A DNA stretch of 64,000 nucleotides from Cryptomeria japonica (Eukaryota > Streptophyta > Pinopsida > Cupressales > Cupressaceae): NCBI RefSeq assembly GCF_030272615.1, contig NC_081415.1, positions 101,224,796-101,288,795 on the forward strand, written 5' to 3'. Positions 34,308 through 46,991 of this stretch are shown here, one piece after another. Numbering within the stretch: position 1 is the stretch's first letter; each line of letters starts with the position of its first letter. The translations under genes were made by a program, and so were the position numbers. Below the pieces are notes generated by a model. That model saw nothing but the letters and a program-made list of their open reading frames with translations. It did not search any database and had not been told where the DNA came from.

Positions 34308-34312
34308 ATTAC
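34308..34312. repeat. Right target-site duplication of the LARD
   Basis: ATTAC, matching 3697-3701. Confidence 0.9.
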
Positions 34313-35491
34313 CCACTCATCCTTATCTTCAATATTAGCAGCAAGGGCCTTTTCTTTGGGTACATTCTCTTCCAATGCCAGAACATCTTCCTTGATAGGG
34401 AGGAACACCCATTCATTTCCATTGCTAGAACCACTGGCAGAGTCTTGTGTTAGTTCATCATCACAATTAGTCACACCTTCCTCATCCACAAAGTAACATG
34501 ATTTATCTATGTTTTTCCTATACTTATGCTTGTTCTGATATCCAGGGTTAGGCTTAAAATATCTTTTAGCTCTTTCTTCAAATCTTGAATTCCTTTCAAG
34601 ACATCTAGATGAAAAATGATCTATCTTATTACATGCAAAACATTTAAAAAGTGATTTTCCTTCATACTTACGTCCTACCAGTCCTTCAAGTACTCTTCTA
34701 GCAAATAGGGCTTCAAGTTGCTCAAATTATTCATCTTCCATTTTCATATCATCCAATTCCTTTGCATACAAAGTTTTCCAATATTTCTTTCCAGTTGATG
34801 ATGTAAATGCATAAAAAGCAGGTTCAGACTTCACAGCTCCAGAAGGTCCAAATTCTTCAAGATCAAAAGAAGATAATTTCCCAACCAAAGTATCCCTATT
34901 GATAGAAGTATTAGCCATTGTTCTTAATTCATTAATTGCAGTAGCCTTCATCTTATAAGCCAGTGGTAAATCTTTTAGAGCTTTAGAAACTATTTCATCT
35001 TCACTCATAGATCCACCAAAACATTGAATTCCCATGACAATTTCATTTACCCTTTCCATAAATGTAGTAATCCTTTCATCTTCTTCCATCTTTAAATTTT
35101 CATATATCACCCAGTAACCATCAAGTTTAGTAATCTTAATAGTAGGGTCACCTTCATTTAGAGTCTCCAACTTGTCCCATATAGACTTTGTTGATGATTT
35201 GTTAGTCAATCCCAATGTTTGCTGATCAAAAAGTACACACAAGAGGGCTTCTCTAGCTCTACAATCATTTTCAAGCTCCTTATCCAATTTTGCCAGAGGA
35301 GGATTTCTAGATATCAGATTAAAAGAAGTAGCCCCATTCTCAATGATCTCCCAAATTTCCTTACCAAGACATCTCAGATGAGTCTCCATCTGAATCTTCC
35401 ATACTCTATAATTTGTTCCATCAAGCCTAGGAATTTCTCTCCGAACAACAGCTACAAATGAACTAGATGAACTTGAACTATTAGTCGCCAT
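34313..35491 (-). pseudogene. Copia-1 gag and start of protease region
   Basis: Minus-strand Copia gag starting at an ATG at 35489-35491 (MATNSSSSSSSF). It has IPRLDGTNYRVWKIQM and METHLRCLGKEIWEIIENG, the UBN2-type gag fold. A CX2CX4HX4C zinc knuckle, CFACNKIDHFSSRC, lies near 34620-34660. One TAA at 34727-34729 is the only stop in the frame from 35491 to the LARD junction. The end reads EDKDEWVI, which continues directly into the IDSG protease motif at 3696 if the LARD is removed. Copia-3 (52425) carries a close relative. Confidence 0.9.
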
Positions 35492-35534
35492 AGGATCTCC
35501 CTCAAGTGGTTAAGCTTCTGTAGAGAGGACTGGG

Positions 35535-35546
35535 TCTCTGATACCA
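35535..35546 (-). other. Copia-1 primer binding site (iMet tRNA)
   Basis: The minus strand reads TGGTATCAGAGA two bases after the LTR, the plant iMet primer site. It confirms that 35549-36776 is the 5' LTR. Confidence 0.88.
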
Positions 35547-35548
35547 AT

Positions 35549-36776
35549 TGTTAGATAGTTCAAATAACTAGAAGACAACTGAGAGGGGGGTGAATTAGCT
35601 GTCACTAGATTATCAGAACCTTAAGAAATTGAAAATTTAATACTGGAACACATAAGATCAATACTAGAATACATATACCAATTACCAAAATAGTAGATAT
35701 ACCAATTAAGCACAAGAAATAATTAGAGAATAGATACCATCCACATGACACCAAGATTTGTATGTGGAAAACCTGGTAAAGGGAAAAACCATGACGAGAA
35801 GCCTACCCACAGTCAAATAATACTTCTGCAGTAAGTATGCAATTACAAATTGAGGGGCCTGCACTTGCAGGAAGGCCAACAGCCTAGAGCACATTGCTCA
35901 TTACAAGAGGATTCTCACTAACTACATAAGAATCTAGACTATAATCTAGAAGGAAGAATGAACTATAATGATAGCATCTCCAATGCTTGAGTACAGTTCT
36001 GGTTAAGCTCAATAATGGAGGACTTAAACCTCTTGCATAAAACCAACTCGATCACCAATGATCAACCAAATCCTATGCATGAATTATTATTAAATTATTC
36101 ACTCCTATACCATTCCATCCATTATCCATCATGATTTACAATGAGATCATACACATATATATACAAACCCTCAACCATAAATAATAAGGTTGGCCACTAG
36201 ACAATAAACCAATTATATAATTATAAAACATGTCGGCCTAAGACCAAACAAATATCATCCAACCCATAAGACATCCCAGAAACATATCGAGAAGACCAAA
36301 CAACATGTTACATTAAGCCAATCCATAACCTAGAGAGAACTGGACCCAATTTAGGTCCACACACGCTAAAGCAATGATCCCAATCAGCCAAGTCTTGAAC
36401 ACAATCACCATCAACATCTTGAATCTCTACTAGAAGCTACAACAACACCACTTATGCATAATATCAAGAGATCTTCAACAAATCTCTACCGGTGAAACCC
36501 ACCAGATCAACAAACCAAGCTTACCAGCATATAAGATAGCATTCAATCACCAAATCAATACCAACTGACTAAACATGAATCTGAGTAGCATGAATAGAAT
36601 ATCTAAGCTAATTCCATAAGCCAAATCATACCAAAGTATACCGGATCATCATGATCTTACAAGCCAAAAACCAATCAACCTACCAAGACCAAAAGGATAC
36701 TGGTAAAGCAGCTAGTGTTGACATCAATGACAAAACATCAATGCAAAACATAATCAATACCTCCAAATTGCCAATA
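35549..36776 (-). repeat. 5' LTR of Copia-1 (1228 bp)
   Basis: On the minus strand it starts TATTGGCAATTTGG and ends CTATCTAACA, so the initial TG has become TA. It matches the LTR of Copia-3 (51144-52366, 1223 bp), including the TTGATGTTTTGTCATTGATG stretch. A TATA-like TATATATA lies at 36156-36163. The partner 3' LTR is outside the window. Confidence 0.85.
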
Positions 36777-37513
36777 GAGTGAATGAGATGAATTGGATTA
36801 GATGAGAGGATATTTGGGCATCAAGAGTGTATGATAAGAGGAATATAGAAGAGAAATGGGCAGCATGAGAATTCTATGAGAAGTGGATCCTTTTGTGAGG
36901 AAATGATCCTCAAATTTATAGATTGGACTAGGCCAATGAAAGGCCAAAATTAATTTGATCATGAAGGGATGAGATTGATTTAAGATAGAAGGCATGGATC
37001 AAGGGTGCCTTGGGAAAATAAACAAGAATATAAAATTCCTTGAGAAGAGGGGGGAAAGGAAATTTGAATTTCAAAATGAGGAATTAAAAATTACAAAATA
37101 AAGGATGCATGGAGGGATTCAAATAAATTTGAATTTCTTTGAGAGTCTCAATGTTGATGTGACATGAGTGAGAATATAAAATTAAAGGATAATGATAAGC
37201 ATGATTATGAGAGATTCTAAAAGGATTAATTAGATTAAGTGGGGATTAGGAAAAGTGATTTTTAGGAACCACATGACTAGGTTAATTAATTAAAATTAAT
37301 CAACTGAGTGGGTTTAGAGGAAATAATTATTGGAGGGACTTTAGAAGAATAGGGGAATAATTAATTTATTTGATAAATTAATTATTGGACAATAGTGATA
37401 GGATTAATTAACTTATATTTAATTAACACCGGGAGGAATAAGGATAACACAATCAAATCATTTAGTTGTGTTGATAGGATTAAATTGATTAAATATTAAT
37501 TTTAGGTGTCTAT
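36777..37513. repeat. Fragment of a Gypsy-type LTR
   Basis: AT-rich sequence with TTAATTAATT blocks ending ATTTTAGGTGTCTATA, very like the end of the Gypsy-1 LTRs (TTTTAGGTGTATA). Its other end was removed or separated by Copia-1. The next base starts integrase sequence. Either an LTR element inserted in Gypsy-3 here, or a deletion joined the Gypsy-3 3' LTR to its own integrase. Confidence 0.6.
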
Positions 37514-38836
37514 AGCTTCGACCCATTTAGTGATATATTTAGTCACAATTATTATGAATTTATGACCATTGGATGAGGTGGGATGGATTTTCCCAATGAG
37601 ATCGAGCCCCCAATGAGAGAAGGGAAAATGTGTGATAATTGGTTGCAATTCTTGATATGGTGTATGTATTTAATCATCGTTTCATTGGCATGGTAGGATC
37701 CTCTTCACAAAGTGGTAGGCATTTTTTTCCATTGTAGACAAATAATAACCCATTTTGAGGAGCTTCTTTGCAAGAGTTAGACTGGTAGAGTGTGCCCCAC
37801 AAATACCTCCATGTACCTCATGTAATCTTATTTAAGCTTCATCCTTGTTTAAACATTGTAAGAGGGTTCCATTGAAGTTATTTCAATAGAGGTTATCACC
37901 AAGGATAGTGTAGTGGGAGGAATGACAAATAAAGGATTTTGTTGATTTTTGGTAAGGTTGGGTGGAATGATTTTGTCGCAAAGGTAGGTGTGAATGTCTT
38001 TATACCAAGGTGAATCAGGACCAACAATTTTGCACACCGTTTATGATTCAGGAATATTATATGTTGGAATTAAGAGATGCTCAACTAGGAATTCACACTT
38101 ATGACTATTTTTCAATTATCTCCAGAAAAGACCCAATGGTTGCCATGGCATCTGGTATAGTATTGTTTTCTTAGGGAATTTGCTCAAAATAGATTGAAGT
38201 AAAATATTGCTTGAAATATTTAACCATTCTTTTATACAGAAGCAGTTTGTAATCCTTAGTTTGATACTTGTCATTGCCTTATTTCATGACTAATTGAGAA
38301 TCACCATAAACATATAGATCAACAATTTTCCATTTGGTGGAAATATGGAGGCCTATGATGAGGCCCTCATATTTTGCTATATTGTTGTTGAAAGGAAAGG
38401 AAATCTTGTAGGGATTTAGTATATAATCCCCTTGTGGTGTGACAAATAAGATGCCTACCCCTAAGCTATGTTGGGTATTAGATCCATTAAAGTATAATTT
38501 CTATTGAGTTGATTGTGTGATGGATATATGGCATCATCAGGGAAATATGTGATTAGGGGATGATCTTCTTGTACTAGAACCTTGGCTAACTGATTAGAAA
38601 TCACTTGTCCTTTTATTTCTTTTCTATCCACATATTCGATATAAAACTGACTAAGGATCATAATCCATTTAGTTGTTCTTCTTGTAAGAGTTGTTATGGA
38701 GAGTAGATACTTAAGTGGGTCAATATGGGCAATTAGATTTGTCTTGTGATTGAGCATGTAATGTTTGAGCTTTTGAGTACTAAATACAACTACAAGGCAT
38801 GCTCATTCTATGGGTGTATAATTTACCTTATATACT
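37514..38836 (-). pseudogene. Gypsy-3 pol fragment (RNase H, aRNH, integrase)
   Basis: Minus-strand Tat-type pol. Near 38757-38600 it has HIDPLKYLL and the KWIMILSQFYIEYV and KGQVISNQLA blocks of native RNase H. At about 38500-38150 a decayed aRNH has VYGDSQLVMK. Near 38040-37980 it reads DSPWYKDIHTYLCDKI, and at 37514-37590 KFIIIVTKYITKWVEA of the integrase core. Many stops and frame changes are present. The RT side is cut at 38837 by the Copia-2 LTR. The order RNase H, aRNH, integrase matches Gypsy-1. Confidence 0.8.
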
Positions 38837-40230
38837 TGTTGGCATTTGCATGAAGATTGCATTGATGAACTATTACGTTGTCATTGATGTCAATTATAAC
38901 CGGTAATGATGTTGTTTTGCAACCAGTAAGTGAACTAGTGAGGGAAACCGGTATTACTTAAGAAGCATTGAGACCAACCGGTAACCCTACCTGTTGATGT
39001 GCCAAACCCTAACTGATGGAGCTTGGTGAATCAGTTGTATTGGTTTATGATCAAATGATGAGCGGTAATGATTATGCCACGTATGCATATTGTATGTGAA
39101 GAGTTTCAAATGGTTTTTGGTGTGTGGAGATAATGGTTTTATCTTAGGAATGAGCAAATACATTACATGGGGAGGAACCCGTGTGATGAGTTACTGGAAC
39201 TGATGAAGTGGTGATCAAGGAGTGGTTGAGGTTGTCTTGAATAATGTGAAATGATTTCTATGTAATCTAACTATCATACTTGAACCTATTTGTTTGTAAT
39301 CTCAATGAGATCTTAGGTTTGTGACGTGTTACCAACCTGTTATTTTTCTTATAAGGTCAATGAGTTGTTTTATTGCAGTGTTGGCAATTTTGGTTAAGTG
39401 TTAGTGTGATTGATTGACAAACCAGAAGGTGTATAAGCAGTATGTGTGAAGGCAGATAGAAGCATGAAAATGATTTAATCAAGCAAATAATGCTATTTAC
39501 CAGATCAACAAACCCTTGTTGTTCTCTAACAATTACAAGAGTTAAATCCCTTAATCGGATAAGCTTTAATAGGATTAGTGCTATCTAAATCCTCTAACCA
39601 GGTGATCCATTATCTTTAATTTTGAATCCTCTACTGAGGTTACTCTTAATAAGGTATTTCTTCTAACAGGGCATTATAGTCAATCCCTTAACCGAGTGGT
39701 CCCTAACAGGATCTGTTCTTAATAGGAATTTTGTAAAAGCTTTAATAGACTTGGCTCCTAATAGGGAAAACTTCAGAAGAGTTCATAATACTTGTGGGTA
39801 TTCATCCCCACCATGGTTTTTCCCATTTGGGTTTCCACGTCAAATTCATTGTGTCAAGTGGTGAATGGTTTTTGTGGTTATGTTTGATATGGATAATTTT
39901 CTTAATTGTTAAATCCACTTAGATATGATAAGATGATTGACAGTAATCTGAAATGTGCTTTTACTTTTGTCAGTAAAGTATTTGGATGTTTTGGTTAAAT
40001 GGTTTGAGAGTTTTGAGTTGTTATATTTTTATTTTGATATGCTAGTCAAACCGGTAAACTATCAATGCTATTGAAGTTTGTAGTTCAGTGTTTGAACCAA
40101 TTAGTTCTGAAATTGGCTTGGGAGGTTGTTTTTCAGTTTGGTGAAAGTTTAGACAATTTTCTATTTACTAATTCACCCCCCCCACCCTCTCAGTATTTGT
40201 CTGGATCCTTATTGATTCATCATACCATCA
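38837..40230 (+). repeat. 5' LTR of Copia-2 (1394 bp)
   Basis: Starts TGTTGGCATTTGC and ends ATACCATCA, followed by the iMet primer site. Only the first bases resemble the Copia-1 and Copia-3 LTRs, so this is a different Copia family. No 3' LTR of this family is seen in the window. The left flank (38832-38836, ATACT) would be one target duplication. Confidence 0.82.
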
Positions 40231-40232
40231 AT

Positions 40233-40244
40233 TGGTATCAGAGC
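40233..40244 (+). other. Copia-2 primer binding site (iMet tRNA)
   Basis: TGGTATCAGAGC two bases after the LTR end. Confidence 0.9.
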
Positions 40245-40300
40245 ATTTTAGGTCCTCTAGTGTCTAAGCCTAACAGCTTGAGGTAAATATCTAGAAGAAC

Positions 40301-41435
40301 ATGATGAAGAAAGAAGGTCCAAAGTTTAATAGGGAAAACTACTGAATATGGAGTGATAGGATGAAAATCTATATCAAGAGTCTAGGAAGTCAATACTGGG
40401 AACATGTTGTTACACAATATGTTGCACCTAGTGGGACTATGTCTGATGATCAAAAGAAAGAACAACCAGAGAATAATCAAGCATTGGAGGCCATTATGAG
40501 TTCTTTGTCTGATTCATAGTATGTTGATGTTCATGGTCTGGAGACTTCTTATGATGTGTGGAAGAAACTTGAGGAAATATATAGTGGTGAAGAGAACGTG
40601 AAGATTTCCAAAGAAGAGAGTCTGAGAGGTAAATTTGATGACATGTGGATGGATGAAGGTGCAAATATTCAATAGTATGGTCAGAGGAAAAGGAGATAGT
40701 TGGTGAGATCAAGAGTGTTGGTGGTAAAGTGGAGGATGCCACAGTGGTTAGTAAGGTGTTGAGAACCCTTCTACCGGTTTATGCTATCTGAGTTGCAGCC
40801 ATTCAAGAGCTAAATTCTATTGATAAAAGTAAGGTAGCTCTTGACTCCATCATTGGTAAACTCACTACATTTGAATTAAATAGTTATGATGGTAGTGCTT
40901 AGAAATCCGAATTTGCATTTAGAGCTTCAGTTTCTAACCCACCTATGAGAAAAAGTGGAGATGTTAGTCACAGTTATGAGTCTAGAACCAACAAAGAAGT
41001 TGATGATGAAGATAGTCTAATCGAGCTTGAAGCATTGTTGGCCAAGCGGTTACCTAGAGGTATTGGTAAGTAGAGAGGTAAATTAAATTTGAAATTTTTT
41101 GCATGTAACAAGATTGGACACATTGCAGCTAACTGTCCTAATGGTGACAATAAGCATAAGTGTGAGAATTACAAAGGAAAAAAGGAAAAAGAGATTGTCT
41201 CATTGTAGTTGACGGTGGTATCACTAATGAGGAATCTGAGGGAGATGCTAATGAAGACATTGTTTTTGTTGTCATTAAAGAGGAGACATCTGATCAAAAG
41301 GCATTAGTTTCTTGCATGAATGGTGACTAGAGTAAATTTCTTACTTGGAAGGAATTTGATGGAGGAGTTGTGAGATTTGGAAATGACTCACCCTGCATGG
41401 TAAAAGGAAAGGGAACCATTTCTCTTAATGGAAAG
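40301..41435 (+). pseudogene. Copia-2 gag and degraded protease region
   Basis: Starts at ATG 40301. It shows WSDRMKIYIKSLGSQYWEHV, then LRTLLPVYAIRVAAIQELNS and KVALDSIIGKLTTFELNSY of a Copia gag. The zinc knuckle near 41095-41140 (FFACNKIGHIAANC) has lost its first Cys to Phe. A frame change lies near 40660-40700. Stops include TGA at 40343 and several TAG. Near 41340-41435 the pre-integrase block FDGGVVRFGNDSPC and GKGTISLNGK is clear, but no protease DSG motif remains. The coding sequence is cut at 41435 by element X. Confidence 0.85.
41431..41435. repeat. Left target-site duplication of element X
   Basis: GAAAG; the right side (47901-47905) reads AAAAG, one mismatch. The Copia-2 frame resumes right after it. 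Confidence 0.65.
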
Positions 41436-41757
41436 TGTTGTCATTGTTTTAAAAATGGATGTTCTCAGTTCATAATTGGCTAGGTTTTTGAATTTTTTGA
41501 GTTTGGTATGCCCTAGTTGCTTCAAAATTGTTTTAAGTCTTAAGGAGTTCAGGGTTTTAGGTTTTAAGTTGGTTCAATTTTTTAGAAAAAACCTTTGGAT
41601 TCTAATCCTGCGTTACTTTATTCACTTAAGTGATGGGTCTTTTGTCGTACAAAGTGTTCCCCCCATTGCTATTTACCTAGGTAGTCCCTTTAAATGTTTT
41701 AAATTTTATTCACCTTTAAATCTGCCTTTTCTAATGTTCATTGAGCCTTGTAAAAGT

Positions 41758-42960
41758 CGATCAACTCTCAGTCAATCAGATAGCCCGCGTGGATTCGTGA
41801 ACTCAAAATACCTGAAAGTTACCTATCGCAAAGTAGTGAAAAGGTTTTGGTGGGACCCAACAATGAGGACTTATTCCTTGGCTAAAGGGTGATCTGCTTG
41901 CAAGGAGATCAACGACTTGCGTTGATTCATAGCCAGGAGGTGCCCGTGGTTTACAAGTTGCGAAATGATGAAAAGATGGTGGGCCTGGGTGAAGTGGTTC
42001 ATAAAAAGAGTAACATCGATGCAAGTCCCTGAGATCTAATGGCTCGCATTGTTTTGCGAGATAAAGATGATTGAAGATTACCTATCATGAAGTAGCGAAA
42101 GGTTTTTGTGAGCCCAATGTCTAAGTTTCGTCTAAAGATTAAAGACCGATCATGTTCTATCTGATCGGATGGCCCTCATTATTTCATGAGATCAAAGTGC
42201 ACGTGTTTTAGATATTGCAAAATAGCGAAAGGTTGTGGTGGGTCCTAGAAGCAGGCGGGTTTTCTAATGAGTAAAGACTGAGTGGTTCAGAGAATGATCA
42301 ACGGCCTATGTTGATTCGCAACCCAAAGATGCTCAAGAGTTACTTTTCGTGAAATGGTGAAATGACATGGCATTCCAAGTGAGCAGTCCAGGAGATAGGA
42401 ATCACAAATCAAAAGGTTACATGTGTCCTCCAAATCACGTAAATCAAAGGACAAACTTGGTGACCAAGTAGTGGGCCCAACAAACAGAATGATGTAAACT
42501 GAAGACAAAGAGGTAACTTGTCAGGCACAGGTGGCAATGAAAGAAGTGGATCCCGCTGAAGCCTTTTAGCGAGTAAGAGGTTGACACGTCAGTCCAAAAG
42601 GGATCAAATGCCAAAGTAAATGGCGTTGATTCAAAGGGCCCACATTTGCCAGTTCTAATAGTTTGATTAAGGAACAAGTATCTCAAGATAGATCTAATAG
42701 CGGGCATTATTTCGCAACCCAAAGATGCGAGCTTGTTACCATTTACGAAATGGCGAAAATGGTTAGCGGTAACTGATTTGAGCATGGTTAGTAATATAAA
42801 CTGCCAAGTTAAGATAGAGTAAAGATCGATTAAGTTTCAATTGATTGAATGGCTAGCGCAGTTTTGCGAGGACAAGATGCAAGACGGTTACCTATCACGA
42901 AGTAGCGAAAAGGTTTTTTTAGTCTGTTGCCAAATGAGGAAAAGTCAAAAGCTAAAAGTT
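41758..42960. repeat. Degenerate tandem array, unit about 130 bp
   Basis: The motif TACCTATCRCGAAGTAGCGAAA recurs in variants near 41820, 41955, 42079, 42210, 42338, 42736 and 42889. Each is preceded by a GATC-rich stretch with GATTCG or TTTCGC words. Spacings of 124-153 bases, or multiples of these, imply about nine units. It occupies the place where an LTR or leader would be. Confidence 0.75.
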
Positions 42961-43380
42961 GATCAAGTTTCAGTTGATCGAATGGTCGGTGTGATTTTGT
43001 TGGATGAACTTACAAGCGCTTTACGCTCTATGAAACAATGAAAGAAGAAAAGGAAAAAATACTCAGGGCTGTTCAGACCCGTTGGAGCTAAATTTTTGAA
43101 TTCTTGCATGAATTCAATTTTGAAGAGACGGTTGAAGCATGTGGTGTTAATGTTGTAGTTAAGGAGCCAAATTGACGTATATGTTCCCACATCAATTGAA
43201 TGAGGGTATCATTTCACAGAAGAAGTTACAGAGAGAGCTGGTGTAGAGTAGAAGTTTGCAAACTGAAATTAGGTTCTCTTACTCTTTGTTTACCTGTTGC
43301 TTAAAGGTTATTGAATTGTGGTCTTGTGCTATTAGAACATTGTTTTGATTGATAAATTGGCTTAGTTGCATACTCCTAAA
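42961..43380 (+). mobile_element. Element X leader before the ORF
   Basis: Non-coding sequence between the array and the ORF start. I see no primer site or splice signal that I would trust. Confidence 0.5.
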
Positions 43381-46300
43381 ATGGGACCTAGAAGAGAATT
43401 AACAAGGAAGGTAAATTACCAGGACTGAAATATTTGTGATGATTTTCTTGAGCAGCTAACCATGTCGACCAATGTCGAGGCTTGGGCCAAAGAGCTAGTA
43501 CCAAAGAACCCACGTCTGAAAATTGGGGATGGTCTATTTGATAAAGGCAATTGGTTAAGGGACCCTAAAATAGGAATATCAGGTCTAGGACTGTTCAAAG
43601 TCAGTTTTGGGCAGAGACATTCCCCAGCTCCTTTGAATAGCATATGGGAACTGGATGTAGGGAAGCTTGTGGTCCTAGGGGTTTTCATGGATGTAGATCT
43701 ATTGACCCTAGTTGCACAGAATTATGACCCTGTGGTGAGATGCATCAGGAATATAAAGGGGTCAGCCCTGATTGAAGTAAATGAAGATGAATTTAGGAAA
43801 GTATTTAAACTCAGTGAGGCCTCCAATTTATTAGAGTCTATCAATTTTGAATCATTAGCCCAGGTTTATATTGCATAGAGAGATCATCTTAGGAGTGGCC
43901 CATTGAAATAATTATTTGTAAAGATAGGGGGTTTAATAGTTGTAGGCCCCAGCACAATGGAACCATTCTCCCTCAATTTATTCACTCTAAGAGCTAAGGG
44001 TATGCATTGGGCATTATGTCAGATCTTCGGAGAGGATGCTGAAAAGAATATGCCAACCCACTACATGTTAATGATTACACAAATCCTAAACCCCTCCTTA
44101 GAAATAAATTTTGATTATGCCTCATACCTTGCTGATGCCATTCATAAAGGACTAGTAGGAATTAAGAATGGTAAGGTAGACAAGCCATTTGGATGGTATT
44201 CCTTGTTGATGCATATGTTTCTTTTCAAAGGGGTTGATTATTTTGCAAAAGAGATGGACCTGGTTAAGGTCAAGGATAAAGAGGAGATGCTAGTGCAATT
44301 GTGGAGTACTGTTTTATCTTGGGATAGAGAGGATACAAGTTATTTGAAGTTTGATAGATGCTTTGCATCTAAAATTAGAGTTCTCTTGTGTGCAGAAAGC
44401 CCCAAGATTCCCAAGGCTCTTTTGGAATTCCTTAGGCCCAAAGAGTTTGCAGAGGATATCAAGATTGTTCATAACTGGAGAGATATGTATCTATATCCTA
44501 TTTCTCCTATTTTGAGAGTATATGGTTTCAGAGGAACCCCTTATCTACTACCCTATCAGGTCCCATTAAAGAGGGATTGTAGAGGTATTAAGAGAGATTG
44601 GTGGAGTACAGGAAGCCGAGTTGACCAACAGGGGTAAAGGGACAATTTTCCCAACCATCACAATGGCTCATCACTTTGTAATAACAAAAGGTGGATGGAA
44701 GTGCTTTGAAGAATTCTTCAAGCTATACATGTTATCAACTGCAGTATCTAGGTGTGCAGACCCTAAAGATTTTTTCAATGGCATGTTTAGGAAGAGGGAA
44801 GTTTGTAAGATCAGGCCTCACCAATTCCAGTTCCCCGAAGATCTAATCAGGAAGGAATTCAGTCTAGATGAGCAGGAGCTAAGGAAGGAGAAGTGGATTA
44901 CCTACAAGAGAGCCCTTGATTTCATCCACCAATTTGGTTCTAGTTATGATCCTCTTTCCAGTTTTACCCCATTTGAGGAAAAGATTAAAATCTTGATTCT
45001 TTATTTTGAGGATTTAATGCAAACCCTGAAGGAGAAGAGAGAGGCCTTAATGTAGAGTGATCCCGATAGGGCTAAATTGGTCCTATCCAAGCCTTCTTTT
45101 GCCAAGGCTGTTCCACTAGGTAACTATATAATGCAGAAAAAATCTAAATACACTGTGATGATGCCAGTGTTAGGTGAACCTTCTACTTCCAAAGGGAAGA
45201 GGGCCATTAAAGATATTGTAGAGATTTAGGATTCACCAAAAAGGTAGAGGGTAGGAAAAGAAATTGAAACTAATGACCCTCAATACTCTCCCTCTCAGTC
45301 CCCAATTCATATAGGAGATGAGCAAGCTATGGCGAAACAATTATTACAATTAGGAAGTCTAGGTGAAATTGCATACACCTACAATGAGACTCAAGAAGGA
45401 ATGCCAGAGGAGCCACCTAGTGCTGAAATGGACATAACTGATGGTGAGCTACAAGGAAAAGAGTTGGACATCACTGTCAAGCAAGCTAGTGAAGAATTCC
45501 TAGCTAACTGCAGTTTTGTTGCATCAAGTGCTTTCATGCAGTTTCTATGGAAATAGAATATTGATCAGTTCAAGATCAGATGTGTAAAAAGAATAAGTGA
45601 ACAACCTCATAAAGATACAAATTCAATAGAAGAAGAGGTGAAATAAGAAATGATCACTGAATTTAAAGCCATCACTCCTGAGGCTGGAAGGGAAATGGTT
45701 TCAAAAGTCAGTGTGCTAATTCTCCCTAAATGGGATATAGTTGATGCATTGGTCCTGGAAGCAGTCAGAAAGGAAACCAAGCCAATGAAAGGAGTGGTAT
45801 TTAGCAAAGATGATGCCTCTCTGGTAATGTGGTCACTTAAAAGGGATGAGGGTAGAAGAAGGAAGGACACCTTAGAGTCTAATCTCTTAGGAGAAATGAT
45901 AGTCAAGAGAGTCTAGGACACAGGGGTGGTGGATGCAGCTAGTGAATTCTTTGCTAGTAAATATTTGCAAATAGTTCAATATAGCAGTAGTAGAGAAGGA
46001 AGCAAAAGAAAAGGCTGATCTTCAAATCAAATTGGAGACAATTCTAAAGGCTTATAATGAAGCAAAGAAAGAGGTAGCCAGTAGGGACAGTACCATTGCC
46101 AAAATTCAAATTCAACTGATGGGACAATACTAAGGAGGTGATTCCTCTACCTTGGCAATCTCTTCATCTCCAGCAAGACCCCCACCTACTAGTCCCATCA
46201 TAGAATTCCCTCCTTCTCCTATGCCTTCTGGTTTTCAACCAGCTGAGACCTATCAACATGAATTGGAGAAGATGAAACAGGCTCAGGCCTTATTTGCAAG

Positions 46301-46991
46301 CAAATATGAGGAGAAGATAAAGGCTACAATTTTTAGTTTTGCTGATAAAGTTGATGCTCCCACAATAGACATAAATATGAAGAGGATCTTGGACACTCTT
46401 AGTGAGTTAAATGAGGACAAGGCCATTTTAGAGCCTATTCAAAATAAGTGGATCCCGAGGGAAGTAGATTTAGAATTCATGTGTGTATCTTATGATGAAG
46501 CCGGATCCAATGCCACTATCAAAGCCAATGTGGAAAGGAAGGCCAACTTGTATAGGAAAGAGTATACTGAGCATAAATTTGCATTGTTTCTTGGAGGTTT
46601 TGTTAATCAAAATCAGTTGAAAGATAAGCAGGTATGGCTGGATGAGTTAGGGGCTAATTTATCCTTAAGGGTTAATGAAATAATTAATAAAGATGACACC
46701 TCACTATTTGTTAAAACAATCGAGGAAATAGAGAAGATCAAATCACATTATGGATTTTTGGAGTCAGAGGTAAGGAAAATAAGGAACTCTTGGAAAAGGC
46801 TATTAATGTTGAAGAAAAATATTATTGGCTACTCATGGCCTACCGATGATGTTTTTCAAGAGTGGTCCAAGAAATATGCAGTGCAAGAAGAAGAAGCTCC
46901 AAATTAGTTGGAAGATGCTCCAGGATAGTTAGAGGGTATTGCAGAAGGGTTACCAACTGAAAAGGCCGCTGAGTCAGAAAGAGACTTGTAA
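43381..46991 (+). pseudogene. Unknown long ORF of element X (about 1200 codons), decayed
   Basis: Starts at ATG 43381 (MGPRRELTRKVNY) and ends at TAA 46989-46991. Frame 1 covers 43381 to about 44600, frame 2 about 44600-45960, frame 3 46152-46991, so there are two indels. Internal stops are mostly TAG (43876, 45053, 45554, 45914, 46905 and others), with TAA at 43909 and 45647 and TGA at 43426. A conserved block reads VAQNYDPVVRCIRNIKG and NEDEFRKVFKLSE. It is matched by ASYDPIVKIIRRDNGE and FRL in Gypsy-2 (near 56030). A later block, LADAIHKGL and PFGWYSLLMHMFLF, is also shared. The C-terminal third is Lys/Glu-rich with possible coiled coil. I do not recognise a known domain. A distant link to putative plant transposon protein domains is only a suspicion. 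Confidence 0.75.

Noticed and set aside
41476-41892. 138-codon plus-strand frame in element X before the main ORF
   Set aside because: It overlaps the start of the tandem array, has no resemblance to known proteins, and its C-terminal half follows repeat units.
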